Shown here piece after piece: positions 1 to 8,449 of a stretch of DNA of 45,979 bases. The translations under genes were made by a program, and so were the position numbers. This stretch comes from a bacterium (GTDB lineage: Bacteria > Pseudomonadota > Gammaproteobacteria > Nevskiales > OUC007), in assembly GCA_018222345.1 (NCBI GenBank), contig JAAFAL010000007.1:1-45979 (forward strand), in the 5' to 3' direction. The notes under the pieces were generated by a model. It saw nothing but the letters and a program-made list of their open reading frames with translations, was not told where the DNA came from and did no database searches. Each line of letters opens with the position of its first letter. The stretch's first letter is position 1.

Positions 1-171
1 CTCGCTTGCCTCCCGAAATACGCTGCGCGCGCCGGCTGCGCCAAAGGCGCACGTGAGACGGGCTTCCTGCCCTTTTGTCGCAAGCAGTATTTCCTTGGTG
101 CAATTAGCCGCAGCCTGCCAACGTGATGACAAGGTGGTTGCAGGCAGTCGCGCTTAGGTGCATAAAACCAC
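1..171. other. Non-coding stretch left of the glnA terminator
   Basis: I see no gene here. On the minus strand, downstream of the glnA terminator, this would be the leader of a gene outside the window. TGGTGCAA at 96-103 resembles half of an NtrC site, but the partner half is poor, so I do not call a regulatory site. Confidence 0.4.
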
Positions 172-199
172 AAAAAAGCCCGCCGAAGCGGGCTTTTTT
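172..199 (-). terminator. Rho-independent terminator of glnA, symmetric
   Basis: A perfect 12-bp stem (172-183 with 188-199) has loop CGAA. The stem has a GC-rich inner part (GCCCGC/GCGGGC) flanked by A6 and T6, so it can terminate transcription in either direction. It starts 19 nt after the glnA stop codon. Confidence 0.9.
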
Positions 200-217
200 G
201 TGCGGTGATGCGTCGCC

Positions 218-1627
218 TTACAGCGAGTAGTACATCTGGAATTCGACCGGGTGGGTTGTCGAATTCAGCAGCGTCACTTCCTCGTTCTTGAGCGCGATGT
301 AGCCGTCGATCAGGTCGTCGGTAAACACGCCACCAGCCGTCAGGAAGGCGCGGTCCTTGTCCAGCTCGGCCAAGGCCTGCTGCAGGCTGTAGCAAACCTG
401 TGGGATGGCCTTTTCTTCTTCCGGCGGCAGGTCGTACAAGTCCTTGTCCATGGGCTCGCCCGGGTGGATCTTGTTCTGAATACCGTCGAGGCCGGCCATC
501 ATCATGGCGGCAAAGGCAAAGTACGGGTTGGCGGTGCTGTCGGGGAAGCGCACTTCAACACGGCGGCCCTTGGGGTTGGCGATGTACGGGATGCGGATCG
601 ACGCCGAGCGGTTGCGGGCGCTGTAGGCCAGCAACGTCGGTGCTTCAAAGCCCTTCACCAGGCGCTTGTAGCTGTTGGTGGAGGCGTTGGCGAAGGCGTT
701 GATGGCCTTGGCGTGCTTGATGATGCCGCCGATGTAGAACAGCGCGGTTTCGCTCAGGCCGCCAACCTCGTCACCACTGAACAGATTGTTGCCGTCTTTG
801 GCCAGCGACATATGCACGTGCATGCCATTGCCGTTGTCACCAACCAGCGGCTTGGGCATGAAGGTGGCGGTTTTGCCGTACATGTGGGCAACGTTTTGCA
901 CGGCATATTTGAGCGCCAGCACTTCGTCGGCCTTTTTCACCAGGGTGTTGAATGCCACGCCAATTTCGCACTGGCCGGCGGTTGCAACTTCGTGGTGGTG
1001 CACTTCGGTTTTGATGCCCATCTCTTCGATGGCCAGGCACATGGCGCTGCGCAGGTCGTGCAGGCTATCGACCGGCGGCACGGGAAAGTAACCACCTTTC
1101 ACGCCCGGGCGGTGGCCCAGGTTGCCGTCTTCGTATTCTTTGCCGCCGTTCCAGGCGCCTTCTTCACTGTCGATGCTGTAGAACGCGCCCTGCATCTGTG
1201 CGCCGTACTTGACGTCGTCGAAGACAAAGAATTCGTTCTCAGGGCCAAAGTAGGCGGTATCGGCAATGCCGGTGCTGTTCAGGTATTCGATGGCACGCTT
1301 GGCACAACTGCGCGGGTCGCGCTCGTAGCCTTGCATGGTGCTGGGCTCGACCACGTCGCAGCGCACGATCAGCGTGTTTTCTTCCATGAACGGGTCCATC
1401 ACGCAGGACTCGTTGTCCGGCATCAGGATCATGTCGGACTCATTGATGCCCTTCCAGCCGGCGATCGACGAGCCGTCGAACATCTTGCCGCCTTCCAGCT
1501 CATCCTCATCAACGGTGTGGGCAGGCACGGTCACGTGCTGCTCCTTGCCCGAGGTGTCTGCGAATCGGTAGTCAACGAACTTGACGTCGTTGTCCTTGAT
1601 CATCTTGATAACGTCTGAGGATTTCAT
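218..1627 (-). CDS. glnA: Glutamine synthetase, type I (GSI-beta)
   Basis: This cytoplasmic dodecameric enzyme makes glutamine from glutamate, ammonia and ATP. The start is the ATG at 1627, preceded by GGAG 7 nt upstream, which gives 469 residues, the usual enterobacterial length. In-frame codons reach back to 1759 but run through the promoter. Visible signatures are FDGSSI near residue 50, the ammonia and metal region EVHHHEVA near 208, NGMHVHMS near 267 and NRSASIRIP near 339. DLYDLPPEE places a tyrosine at residue 398, equivalent to the adenylylated Tyr397 of the GSI-beta class, so GlnE control is expected. The gene is single, with a terminator straight after it and a sigma-54-like promoter in front. 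Confidence 0.97.
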   Translation of the reverse strand: MKSSDVIKMIKDNDVKFVDYRFADTSGKEQHVTVPAHTVDEDELEGGKMFDGSSIAGWKGINESDMILMPDNESCVMDPFMEENTLIVRCDVVEPSTMQGYERDPRSCAKRAIEYLNSTGIADTAYFGPENEFFVFDDVKYGAQMQGAFYSIDSEEGAWNGGKEYEDGNLGHRPGVKGGYFPVPPVDSLHDLRSAMCLAIEEMGIKTEVHHHEVATAGQCEIGVAFNTLVKKADEVLALKYAVQNVAHMYGKTATFMPKPLVGDNGNGMHVHMSLAKDGNNLFSGDEVGGLSETALFYIGGIIKHAKAINAFANASTNSYKRLVKGFEAPTLLAYSARNRSASIRIPYIANPKGRRVEVRFPDSTANPYFAFAAMMMAGLDGIQNKIHPGEPMDKDLYDLPPEEEKAIPQVCYSLQQALAELDKDRAFLTAGGVFTDDLIDGYIALKNEEVTLLNSTTHPVEFQMYYSL

Positions 1628-1706
1628 CAATGGCTCCAGTATTTGCCAGTCAGTTTGTTTGTACACACCACGGGCCGCACGCCCGCGAAAATAGGGTGAC
1701 GTAGAG

Positions 1707-1724
1707 AAGCAGGATTTATGCCAG
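1707..1724 (-). promoter_or_regulatory. Sigma-54 (-24/-12) promoter of glnA
   Basis: On the minus strand the sequence reads CTGGCATAAATCCTGCTT. The GG (1721-1722) and GC (1709-1710) dinucleotides have the exact spacing of YTGGCACGrNNNTTGCW, and the mismatches are at non-invariant positions. Transcription would start near 1697, giving a leader of about 70 nt. RpoN/NtrC control is standard for glnA in this group. I found no convincing NtrC pair upstream, where it would lie inside glyQ. Confidence 0.65.
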
Positions 1725-1744
1725 CTTGCAAGTCGCCGCACCGC

Positions 1745-1772
1745 TTCGCCTGCCCGCACACACCGTTATACT
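1745..1772 (+). promoter_or_regulatory. Probable sigma-70 promoter of glyQS
   Basis: TATACT at 1767-1772 is a good -10 element. TTCGCC at 1745-1750, 16 nt upstream, is a weak -35. The start codon of glyQ lies 34 nt after the -10. Confidence 0.5.
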
Positions 1773-1805
1773 CGCGCGCTGTTTCACACCGACTACAGGG
1801 CCATC

Positions 1806-2723
1806 ATGGAGCGCCTGAGCTTCCAAGACCTGATATTGCGGCTACAAAGCTTCTGGGCCGCACGCGGCTGCGCCATCGTCCAACCGCTGGACATGGAAGT
1901 GGGCGCAGGCACCTTCCACTGGGCGACCTTTTTGCGCGCCATCGGCCCCGAGCCGTGGAATACGGCCTACGTGCAGCCCAGCCGCCGCCCCACCGACGGC
2001 CGCTACGGCGACAACCCCAACCGCCTGCAGCATTACTACCAGTTCCAGGTGCTGATGAAGCCCAGCCCGCCGGACATCCAGCAGGCCTACCTGGACTCGC
2101 TGGTCGAGATCGGCATTGACCCGCAAATCCACGACATCCGCTTTGTGGAAGACAACTGGGAAAGCCCCACGCTCGGCGCCTGGGGCTTGGGCTGGGAGGT
2201 GTGGCTCAACGGCATGGAAGTCACCCAGTTCACCTACTTCCAGCAATGCGGCGGCATGCCGTGCAAGCCGGTGAGCGGCGAGATCACCTATGGCCTGGAA
2301 CGTCTGGCGATGTATTTGCAAGATGTCGAGAGCGTTTACGACCTGCTTTGGGCGCAAACGCCACAAGGCCCTGTGACTTATGGCGATGTGTTTCACCAAA
2401 ACGAGGTCGAGCAGAGCACCTACAACTTCGAGCACGCCAACACCACGGCGCTGTTCGAGCAATTTGACGAGTGCGAAGCGGCCTGCGCGCGGCTGATCGA
2501 AGCCAAGCTGCCTTTGCCGGCCTACGAGCAAATGCTCAAAGCCAGCCACCTGTTCAATCTGCTCGACGCCCGCAAAGCAGTGTCGGTGACCGAGCGGCAA
2601 AATGTCATTCTGCGCGTACGCAAGTTGGCCCGTGATGTAGCCAAGACCTACTTTGAAGCGCGCGAGGCGCTGGGCTTTCCGATGTTGCGGGACGCAGCCA
2701 CCTCCGGGGAGGCCGCAGCATGA
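1806..2723 (+). CDS. glyQ: Glycyl-tRNA synthetase alpha subunit
   Basis: This is the catalytic subunit of the alpha2-beta2 bacterial glycyl-tRNA synthetase, which charges tRNA-Gly in the cytoplasm. The 305 residues match the family length (about 300). The start ([17 protein letters not shown]) and the segments [33 protein letters not shown] and FTYFQQCGG are typical. The ATG at 1806 is the family start. Its stop codon overlaps the glyS start as ATGA at 2720-2723, so the two subunits are translationally coupled. Confidence 0.97.
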   Translation: MERLSFQDLILRLQSFWAARGCAIVQPLDMEVGAGTFHWATFLRAIGPEPWNTAYVQPSRRPTDGRYGDNPNRLQHYYQFQVLMKPSPPDIQQAYLDSLVEIGIDPQIHDIRFVEDNWESPTLGAWGLGWEVWLNGMEVTQFTYFQQCGGMPCKPVSGEITYGLERLAMYLQDVESVYDLLWAQTPQGPVTYGDVFHQNEVEQSTYNFEHANTTALFEQFDECEAACARLIEAKLPLPAYEQMLKASHLFNLLDARKAVSVTERQNVILRVRKLARDVAKTYFEAREALGFPMLRDAATSGEAAA

Positions 2724-4759
2724 CCACCGCCCCACTCCTATTCGAAATCGGCTGCGAAGAGCTCCCGCCCGCCTGGGTTGAACGCATGGCCAGTGAACTG
2801 GCCCAGCGCATCACCGACGGTCTGGACACAGCTGGCGTGTTGCGCGGCGACGCCACGGTGTTCGCCAGCCCGCGCCGCCTGGCCGTGCTGGTGGCCGCCG
2901 TCGCCAGCGAACAGCCCGAGCAACACATCGAAAAGCGCGGCCCGGCCGTCAAAGCGCCCGCCAAAGCGGTCGAAGGCTTCGCCAAGTCCTGCGGCGTGTC
3001 GGTCGATGCGCTTGAGCAGATCGAAACCAAAAAAGGCACGTACTACCAGTACAGCGGTACCGAAGCCGGCCAAGCCTTGGCCGAGATTCTGTCGCCACTG
3101 CTGGAAGATGCGCTGAACAAACTCACCACCCCCAAGCGCATGCGCTGGGGCGATGGCGACGCGCAGTTCCTGCGTCCCGTGCAATGGCTGGTGCTGCTGC
3201 ATGGCGAGGCCGTGTTGCCGTTCTCCATGTTTGGGCTGGATGCCGGCCGTGAAACGCTGGGCCACCGCGTGCATGCGCCATTCCCGTTGGAACTGACCAG
3301 CCCGGATGATTACGAGATGACGCTGTTCGAGGCGCAAGTGATTGCCCGCTTCGACCAGCGTCGCGATATCGTCCGCCAGCAAGTCACCCGTGCGGCCGAA
3401 AAAGCCGGCGGCACAGCGCGCATCAGCACTGCGTTGCTCGACGAAGTCACCGCCCTGGTCGAATGGCCCGTGGCCATCAGCGGCAGCATCGACGCGCACT
3501 TCATGGCGCTACCGCCCGAGGTGCTGGTGACCACCATCGAGAGCCACCAGCGCTACTTCCCGGTGGAAGATGGCAACGGCGGCCTGCTGCCCAAGTTCAT
3601 CACGGTGACCAACATCGAGTCGATGGACAGCCAGCGAGTCATCGCCGGCAACGAGCGCGTGGTGCGCCCGCGCCTGGACGACGCGCTGTTCTTCTGGAAC
3701 AAGGATCGTAAGCAACCGCTGGCCGACTACGCGCCGAAACTCGCCGATGTCACCTTTCAAAAAGGCCTGGGCAGCTACGCCGACAAGGCCAAGCGCTTGG
3801 TCGAAATCGTTCACGTGCTGGCCAAGCCCTGCGGCGCCGATGCTGCGGCGGCCAAGCGTGCTGCAGCTTTGGCCAAAGCCGATCTCGTCACCGACATGGT
3901 GTTCGAGATGACCGAACTCGAGGGCATCATGGGCGGCTACTACGCCCGCGAATCCGGTGAAGATGCCAAGGTGGCCGACGCCATTGCCGCGCACTACCAA
4001 CCCCGCGGCCCGTCGGATGAGATTCCGCCTACAGCGGAGGGCCGCGCCGTTGCCCTGGCAGACAAACTGGATGCTCTCGCCGGGCAATTCGCGCTGGGCA
4101 ACACGCCCACTGGCGACCGCGACCCGCTGGGCCTGCGCCGTGCGGCGCTGGGCATGATCCGGATTGTTCTTGAATCTGAAATCAGCCTGCCGCTGGGCGA
4201 TGCGCTGCGCATTGCAGCACACGCACAGCCCATCGACTGCGATGTGGACGCCGTCGTTGAAGCACTCAACAGCTTCCTTGCCGACCGCTTGCGTGGCGTA
4301 TTAGCCGACTCGGACATTGATACCGGCGTCTTCAACGCCATCACCAGCACCGGCATCAAAGATTTGCTCGATACCCGTCGCCGCGCCGAGGCAGTCGCAG
4401 CGTTTCGCGGCAGCGCTGCCGCCGAGAGCCTGGCCGCCGCCCACAAACGCGCCCGCAACCTGCTCAAGAAAGTTGATGGCGCGCCCGGCAGCGTGAAGGC
4501 CAAGCAATTCACCGACGATGCCGAACGCGCCCTGTTCGACAAAATCACTGAGATCGAAAGCAGCGTCGCCAGCAAGGTCAATGACAAGGACTACGCAGCC
4601 GCGCTGGAACTGCTCGGCAGCCTGCAAGCGCCCGTCGATCAGTTCTTCGAGGACGTCATGGTCATGGCCGACGACGAGGCTGTGCGCGACAACCGGCTGG
4701 CACTGCTGGCGCGACTCGATGGCCTGTGCACCAGCGTTGCGGACTTTTCGCTGTTGTAA
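2720..4759 (+). CDS. glyS: Glycyl-tRNA synthetase beta subunit
   Basis: This is the tRNA-binding subunit of the tetrameric glycyl-tRNA synthetase. It is 679 residues long, against about 690 in E. coli. It opens with the family motif [12 protein letters not shown], has SPRRLAVLV near residue 50, an HD-type central region ([22 protein letters not shown], then [16 protein letters not shown]) and a C-terminal anticodon-binding-like region ending VADFSLL. It starts inside the glyQ stop codon. gmhB follows 9 nt downstream. Confidence 0.96.
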   Translation: MTTAPLLFEIGCEELPPAWVERMASELAQRITDGLDTAGVLRGDATVFASPRRLAVLVAAVASEQPEQHIEKRGPAVKAPAKAVEGFAKSCGVSVDALEQIETKKGTYYQYSGTEAGQALAEILSPLLEDALNKLTTPKRMRWGDGDAQFLRPVQWLVLLHGEAVLPFSMFGLDAGRETLGHRVHAPFPLELTSPDDYEMTLFEAQVIARFDQRRDIVRQQVTRAAEKAGGTARISTALLDEVTALVEWPVAISGSIDAHFMALPPEVLVTTIESHQRYFPVEDGNGGLLPKFITVTNIESMDSQRVIAGNERVVRPRLDDALFFWNKDRKQPLADYAPKLADVTFQKGLGSYADKAKRLVEIVHVLAKPCGADAAAAKRAAALAKADLVTDMVFEMTELEGIMGGYYARESGEDAKVADAIAAHYQPRGPSDEIPPTAEGRAVALADKLDALAGQFALGNTPTGDRDPLGLRRAALGMIRIVLESEISLPLGDALRIAAHAQPIDCDVDAVVEALNSFLADRLRGVLADSDIDTGVFNAITSTGIKDLLDTRRRAEAVAAFRGSAAAESLAAAHKRARNLLKKVDGAPGSVKAKQFTDDAERALFDKITEIESSVASKVNDKDYAAALELLGSLQAPVDQFFEDVMVMADDEAVRDNRLALLARLDGLCTSVADFSLL

Positions 4760-4768
4760 GCTGCGAGC

Positions 4769-5305
4769 ATGAAACTCGTAATTCTCGGTCGTGACGGCGT
4801 CATCAACGAAGTTGTTGACGGCGGCGTTGCCGAGCCCAAGCAACTGCGCTTCATCCCCGGCGCGCTGGAAGCCATCGCCCGCATGAACCACAACGATGTG
4901 CGCGTGTGCCTGGCCACCAACCAGCCGGGCGTGGGCGAGGGCCGCTTTGACTACGACGCGCTGTTTGCCGTGCACGAATCAATCGCCAAGGCACTGCACA
5001 AGGTGGGCGGGCACATCGACGCCATCGCCTTTTGCCCGCATGCCGACAACGAAGGCTGCGACTGCCGCAAACCGCGGTCGGGGCTGTTCAAGGAACTAAG
5101 CCGCCGCCTACAGCACAGCCTGGATGGCGTGCCGGCCGTGGGCCATAATCTGGTCGATATTCAGGCCGCTGCGGCGGCGGGTGCCAAGCCTGTGCTGCTG
5201 CGCACGGGCGGTGGCCAAGCTGCGCTGGCCGATGATCACGCTGACCTGAAGCAGGCCAAGGTGTATGACGACTTGGCAGCGTTTGCGGATATGTTGATCG
5301 CTTAG
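4769..5305 (+). CDS. gmhB: GmhB-like HAD phosphatase with degenerate active site
   Basis: By overall sequence this is D-glycero-D-manno-heptose-1,7-bisphosphate 7-phosphatase of LPS heptose synthesis (HAD IIIA; 178 residues, usual 180-190). The zinc ligands are present (C89, H91, C97, C99 in CPHADNEGCDCRKP), as are the motif II threonine (T50 in ATNQPG) and motif III lysine (K101). However, motif I reads LGRDG instead of LDRDG, so the aspartate nucleophile is Gly7. Motif IV reads VGHNLVD instead of VGDxxxD, so a metal-binding aspartate is His126. D9 and D130 remain. Known chemistry of the fold predicts loss of phosphatase activity. Its place after glyQS is that of gmhB in several gammaproteobacteria. 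A pseudoenzyme is likeliest; a changed specificity is possible. Confidence 0.85.
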   Translation: MKLVILGRDGVINEVVDGGVAEPKQLRFIPGALEAIARMNHNDVRVCLATNQPGVGEGRFDYDALFAVHESIAKALHKVGGHIDAIAFCPHADNEGCDCRKPRSGLFKELSRRLQHSLDGVPAVGHNLVDIQAAAAAGAKPVLLRTGGGQAALADDHADLKQAKVYDDLAAFADMLIA

Positions 5306-5341
5306 CGGGTCTCGCGGGCAGCTCGACTCCGATATCAGGCG

Positions 5342-5438
5342 GTCATTGCGATTCTTGCGCGCGAATGGGCGCGGCAATCTCGTGATGCTGGTGCGAACGT
5401 GATGAGATTGCCGCGGCGCTAAGCGCCTCGCAATGACA
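5342..5438. repeat. Palindromic repeat, copy 1 (TCATTGCGA family)
   Basis: This roughly 97-bp element has outer inverted ends GTCATTGCGA and CTCGCAATGAC and inner arms GCAATCTCGT and TGAGATTGC. It lies between the convergent ends of gmhB and folK. Its left arm is the most diverged of the full-length copies. Confidence 0.85.
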
Positions 5439-5442
5439 GCGT

Positions 5443-5931
5443 CTATTGGCTGAATGAGATGTCGGTGCGCTTCAATGGACACTGCGCACTGATTTCCGGC
5501 TCCAAGCGATGCCACAGCACGCCAAGCGCGTCGCCAAGCTGCGGATGCACAATCGTCGGTGCCAATTCTGCCAGCGGCCGCAACACAAACGCATCACGCA
5601 AAATATCGGCCCGTGGTAACTGCGGCGATTCCTCGCGCACGATGTCTCCCACCAGCAGCAGGTCTAAATCCAACGCGCAGGCCGGGCCGCCGCGCGTGCG
5701 GCCGGCACCGGCCTCGATACTGCGCAATTGTTGGTGTAACTGCTCTGGCGTCGCCGTGCTGTCAAAGCCGAACACGGTGTTCAGATACGGCGCGCCGCCG
5801 TTGCGGGACGGGCTTTCATACACCGGTGCGATACGTAGCGAGCCGAATTGCGCGCGGCATTGCTGGGCAGCAAATCGCAACATCTCGCGCCGTTGATGAT
5901 TGCTGCCCACGCCAACATAGACCGCCGCCAT
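5443..5931 (-). CDS. folK: 6-hydroxymethyl-dihydropterin pyrophosphokinase
   Basis: It transfers pyrophosphate from ATP to 6-hydroxymethyl-7,8-dihydropterin in folate synthesis. From the ATG at 5931 the protein is 162 residues (E. coli 158) and opens with the family motif AAVYVGVGSNHQ. The segment PVYESPSRNGGAPYLNTVF and the ATP/Mg loop GRTRGGPACALDLDLLL are the HPPK signature, though the final part is usually DRxLDLDLL with PRxxLDLDIL. An alternative start at 5988 would overlap folB and adds residues outside the family. It follows folB by 7 nt on the same strand, making a folB-folK pair behind tsaD. Confidence 0.92.
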   Translation of the reverse strand: MAAVYVGVGSNHQRREMLRFAAQQCRAQFGSLRIAPVYESPSRNGGAPYLNTVFGFDSTATPEQLHQQLRSIEAGAGRTRGGPACALDLDLLLVGDIVREESPQLPRADILRDAFVLRPLAELAPTIVHPQLGDALGVLWHRLEPEISAQCPLKRTDISFSQ

Positions 5932-5938
5932 AGGTGTA

Positions 5939-6334
5939 TCAGCCGCTGATGGGGCCACGCGCTGGGCGCTCGGCGGCGGTGCGCACAATCACCACACCCA
6001 CGTCGCGGGCATTGGATAACGCGCCGGGTTTGGCTACGCGCAGTTGCACGCGCGGGGTGTTGAACTCTTCGAGAATCAGTGCGGCCACGTACTCGGCCAA
6101 GGCCTCGACGAGATGAAAGTTGCTGTCGCGCACGACGTCGGCCACGCGTGTGGCAACAGCGTTGTAATCAACCGTTTTGGCCAACGCATCGCCGGCTGCC
6201 GATGGCCGGATGTCGGTATCGATCTCGATGTCCAGCACCACGTCCTGGCGAATGTCGCGCTCCCAGTCGTAATCACCGATCACGGTATCGACACGCAGGC
6301 CGCGGATGAACACTGTATCTGGTGGTGTTGTCAT
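5939..6334 (-). CDS. folB: Dihydroneopterin aldolase
   Basis: It cleaves 7,8-dihydroneopterin to 6-hydroxymethyl-dihydropterin and glycolaldehyde, the step before FolK. The 131 residues match the family (about 120). [19 protein letters not shown] is the FolB N-terminus, [11 protein letters not shown] and [11 protein letters not shown] are the central conserved blocks, and VAKPGAL is the C-terminal block. The start at 6334 is set by an ATGA overlap with the tsaD stop codon, so tsaD-folB-folK form one operon. Reading further upstream would run through tsaD. Confidence 0.94.
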   Translation of the reverse strand: MTTPPDTVFIRGLRVDTVIGDYDWERDIRQDVVLDIEIDTDIRPSAAGDALAKTVDYNAVATRVADVVRDSNFHLVEALAEYVAALILEEFNTPRVQLRVAKPGALSNARDVGVVIVRTAAERPARGPISG

Positions 6335-7353
6335 GGAGCGGATGTTCCGGGAGCTTGCAAGGCGTCTAGCGGCCAGCGGGCGCGGGCTGCCATGTCGGTG
6401 GCGGGGCACACACCATCGGCCAGCCGCAGCCCGCCAACGTGGGCGATCATCGCACCATTGTCGGTGCACAGTGCGGGCGGCGGGAACAGCACGCGCGTAC
6501 CTGGCAAGCCGTTCAAGCCTTCGCGCAGCCGCTGGTTGGCGGCTACGCCACCGGCCACAACCAGCGTGTCACAGTCGGTTTGTTCCAGCGCGCGGCGGCA
6601 TTTGATCAGCAGGGTTTCAACCACCGCTAGCTCGAACGCAATGGCAATGTCTGCAGCGGCATCCGGATGTTTTTGGTGCAGCGTGTAAACGGCTGTTTTC
6701 AGGCCCGAGAACGAAAACTCCAACCCGGGCCGGTCGGTCATGGGCCGCGGCAGGCGGAAACGTTCGGGATCACCGCCCAAGGCCAATTTGGCAACGGCCG
6801 GGCCGCCGGGGTAGCCCAGGCCGAGCAGTTTCGCGGTCTTGTCGAAGGCTTCGCCCACGGCGTCATCGCGCGACTCGCCCAACACGGCGTAGTCCCCGAG
6901 CCCGCGCACAAGCACGAGCAAGGTGTGGCCGCCCGACACCAGCAGCGCCACGAACGGAAATTGTAGATTTTGGGCCGGTGCATCGCCGCCCAGCAAGGGC
7001 GCCAACAAGTGGCCCTCCATATGGTGCACCGGGATCACCGGCACGCCCCAGGCATTGCCCAAGCCCACGGCCACACCAGCGCCCACCAGCAGCGCGCCCA
7101 GCAGGCCGGGGCCAGCGGTGTAGGCGATGGCATCGGTGCGCGGCAGGCCCGCATCAGCAAGTGTTTGTTCGATCAACGGTGCGAGCTTTTTGACGTGATC
7201 GCGCGAGGCCAGCTCAGGCACCACGCCGCCGTGTTGGGCGTGCAGCTCAATCTGGCTATATAACCGCTCGGCCACAATGGCGCCGCGATCTGTATCAAAG
7301 ATCGCCACGCCGGTTTCGTCGCAAGAGGTTTCAATGCCGAGGACAGTAGGCAT
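6331..7353 (-). CDS. tsaD: tRNA threonylcarbamoyladenosine transferase subunit
   Basis: It transfers threonylcarbamoyl to A37 of ANN-decoding tRNAs with TsaB and TsaE; it is universal and usually essential. From the ATG at 7353 the protein is 340 residues (E. coli 337) and starts [12 protein letters not shown]. The iron-binding motif is seen as [17 protein letters not shown] and [13 protein letters not shown] are further ASKHA-fold signatures. The longer reading to 7419 adds a non-family leader. It is divergent from rpsU, as in many proteobacteria (tsaD/rpsU/dnaG region), and heads the tsaD-folB-folK operon. Confidence 0.96.
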   Translation of the reverse strand: MPTVLGIETSCDETGVAIFDTDRGAIVAERLYSQIELHAQHGGVVPELASRDHVKKLAPLIEQTLADAGLPRTDAIAYTAGPGLLGALLVGAGVAVGLGNAWGVPVIPVHHMEGHLLAPLLGGDAPAQNLQFPFVALLVSGGHTLLVLVRGLGDYAVLGESRDDAVGEAFDKTAKLLGLGYPGGPAVAKLALGGDPERFRLPRPMTDRPGLEFSFSGLKTAVYTLHQKHPDAAADIAIAFELAVVETLLIKCRRALEQTDCDTLVVAGGVAANQRLREGLNGLPGTRVLFPPPALCTDNGAMIAHVGGLRLADGVCPATDMAARARWPLDALQAPGTSAP

Positions 7354-7404
7354 GGCGGTATTGTGCCGCAACGACATTGGCCCGGTCTCCAACGCCGAGC
7401 CCCC

Positions 7405-7433
7405 TTGTACAAACGCCACGTAATCCCTACAAT
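7405..7433 (+). promoter_or_regulatory. Probable sigma-70 promoter of rpsU
   Basis: TTGTAC (7405-7410) and TACAAT (7428-7433) are separated by 17 nt. The start codon of rpsU is 53 nt beyond the -10. Confidence 0.6.
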
Positions 7434-7486
7434 CCGCGTCCCATTTTCACCTGCCCGTGGTTTTCGGGCCCCGAGGTCGATCCTGC

Positions 7487-7702
7487 ATGCCTAGCGTTCG
7501 CGTCAAAGAAAACGAGCCTTTCGAAGTTGCCCTGCGCCGCTTCAAGCGCACCTGTGAAAAAGCCGGTGTGCTGGCTGATGTGCGCAAGAAAGAGTTTTTC
7601 GAAAAGCCCAGCCAAGAACGCAAGCGCAAGAAGGCCGCTGCCGTGAAGCGCAGCGCCAAGCGTCTGTCGCGTGACGTCACGCGCCGCACGCGCATGTACT
7701 AG
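7487..7702 (+). CDS. rpsU: 30S ribosomal protein S21
   Basis: This small basic ribosomal protein of the 30S platform helps initiation. The 71 residues match the family exactly: [18 protein letters not shown] at the start, then [17 protein letters not shown]-like [10 protein letters not shown] and a lysine/arginine-rich tail. The ATG at 7487 has GAGG 10 nt upstream (7473-7476). yqeY follows after a hairpin-rich gap. In many relatives dnaG and rpoD come next; neither is here. Confidence 0.97.
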   Translation: MPSVRVKENEPFEVALRRFKRTCEKAGVLADVRKKEFFEKPSQERKRKKAAAVKRSAKRLSRDVTRRTRMY

Positions 7703-7742
7703 TTCTTCTGCGGCATCGGCCATCCTTGGCCGAACCGCAGAC

Positions 7743-7771
7743 GCAACCAGAAAACGCGGTTTTCTGGTTGC
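7743..7771 (+). terminator. Strong hairpin 3' of rpsU
   Basis: A perfect 12-bp stem, GCAACCAGAAAA with TTTTCTGGTTGC, surrounds a 5-nt loop. No U-tract follows it. It may be an attenuator or an RNA-processing hairpin that sets rpsU against downstream expression, or a 3'-end stabiliser. Confidence 0.5.
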
Positions 7772-7826
7772 TCTGGCGCCTAGCGCCGTTGGCCCGTCCT
7801 TGGGCCAAACACAACACAAGTGATTG

Positions 7827-7855
7827 CCAGCGGCCCAGTGCCGCTGGTTTTGTTT
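7827..7855 (+). terminator. Rho-independent terminator between rpsU and yqeY
   Basis: An 8-bp stem, CCAGCGGC (7827-7834) with GCCGCTGG (7840-7847), has a 5-nt loop and is followed by TTTTGTTT. It sits only 27 nt before the yqeY start. Transcription of yqeY therefore either reads through it or starts inside this gap. Confidence 0.75.
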
Positions 7856-7882
7856 CCAGTCCAATACGCGATAGGTAGTCCA

Positions 7883-8329
7883 ATGTCCGAACTCAAAGCA
7901 AAAATAACGGCCGACATGAAGCAGGCCATGCGCGACAAGGACAAGGACAAGCTGCAGACGATCCGCATGCTCACGGCCGCCATCAAGCAGCGCGAGGTCG
8001 ATGAGCGCACCGAGCTGACCGACGCCGACGTGCTCGGCATTGTCGAGAAGCTGGTCAAGCAACGCCGCGAGGCCGAAAAGCAGTACATCGACGGTGGCCG
8101 CCCGGAATTGGCTGCGCAGGAAGTGGCCGAGGCCGAACTACTCACGGCCTACCTGCCCGAGCAGTTGTCGGACGATGAACTGACCGCGCTGATTGAAGAC
8201 GCCATTGCCAAAACCGGCGCCGAGTCCATGCGCGACATGGGCAAGGTGATGGGCGTGGTGCAAGGCCAGGCCAAGGGCAAGGCTGATATGGGCAAAGTGT
8301 CGGGTTTGGTGAAGGCGCGGTTGGGCTAA
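7883..8329 (+). CDS. yqeY: GatB/YqeY domain protein
   Basis: This is a YqeY-family protein of 148 residues, the usual family length; the fold is shared with the tail domain of GatB amidotransferase and suggests tRNA-related binding, though the cellular role is not settled. SELKAKITADMKQAMRDKDKDKLQTIRMLTAAIKQ at the N-terminus, the KQRREAEKQYIDGGRPELA helix, AYLPEQLSDDEL and the GKVMGVVQGQAKGKADMGKVSGLVKARL end are typical. The ATG at 7883 has AGG at 7873-7875. The gene ends 10 nt before a palindromic repeat and converges with parB. Confidence 0.93.
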   Translation: MSELKAKITADMKQAMRDKDKDKLQTIRMLTAAIKQREVDERTELTDADVLGIVEKLVKQRREAEKQYIDGGRPELAAQEVAEAELLTAYLPEQLSDDELTALIEDAIAKTGAESMRDMGKVMGVVQGQAKGKADMGKVSGLVKARLG

Positions 8330-8339
8330 CCGCCCCCAC

Positions 8340-8425
8340 TGTCATTGCGAGCGTAGCGAAGCAATCTCGTCACGCTGGCGCCAAAATCACGAGATTGCCG
8401 CGGCCCTACGCGCCTCGCAATGACA
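8340..8425. repeat. Palindromic repeat, copy 2
   Basis: This 86-bp copy has ends TGTCATTGCGAG and CTCGCAATGACA and inner arms GCAATCTCGT and ACGAGATTGC around a 20-nt centre. It is the clearest full copy in this orientation. It lies between the convergent yqeY and parB, where it could also act as a stem-loop terminator. Confidence 0.9.
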
Positions 8426-8449
8426 AAACGTTTTTCGGCTCCGCTGACA

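Noticed and set aside
92-103. NtrC-like half-site left of glnA
   Set aside because: TGGTGCAA is present, but the partner half matches at only about three of six bases and no -24/-12 element with correct spacing follows on the minus strand.
251-1618. A 455-codon open frame on the strand opposite glnA
   Set aside because: It is the antisense shadow of a strongly conserved GC-rich gene; its composition shows no recognisable domain and there is no ribosome site. Similar long shadows lie opposite glyQ, glyS, the symporter and the lipase genes.
1780-1795. Possible parS site (TGTTTCAC)
   Set aside because: Only the left half of TGTTTCACGTGAAACA is present; the right half does not match, and it lies in the glyQ leader. 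I found no full parS in the window.
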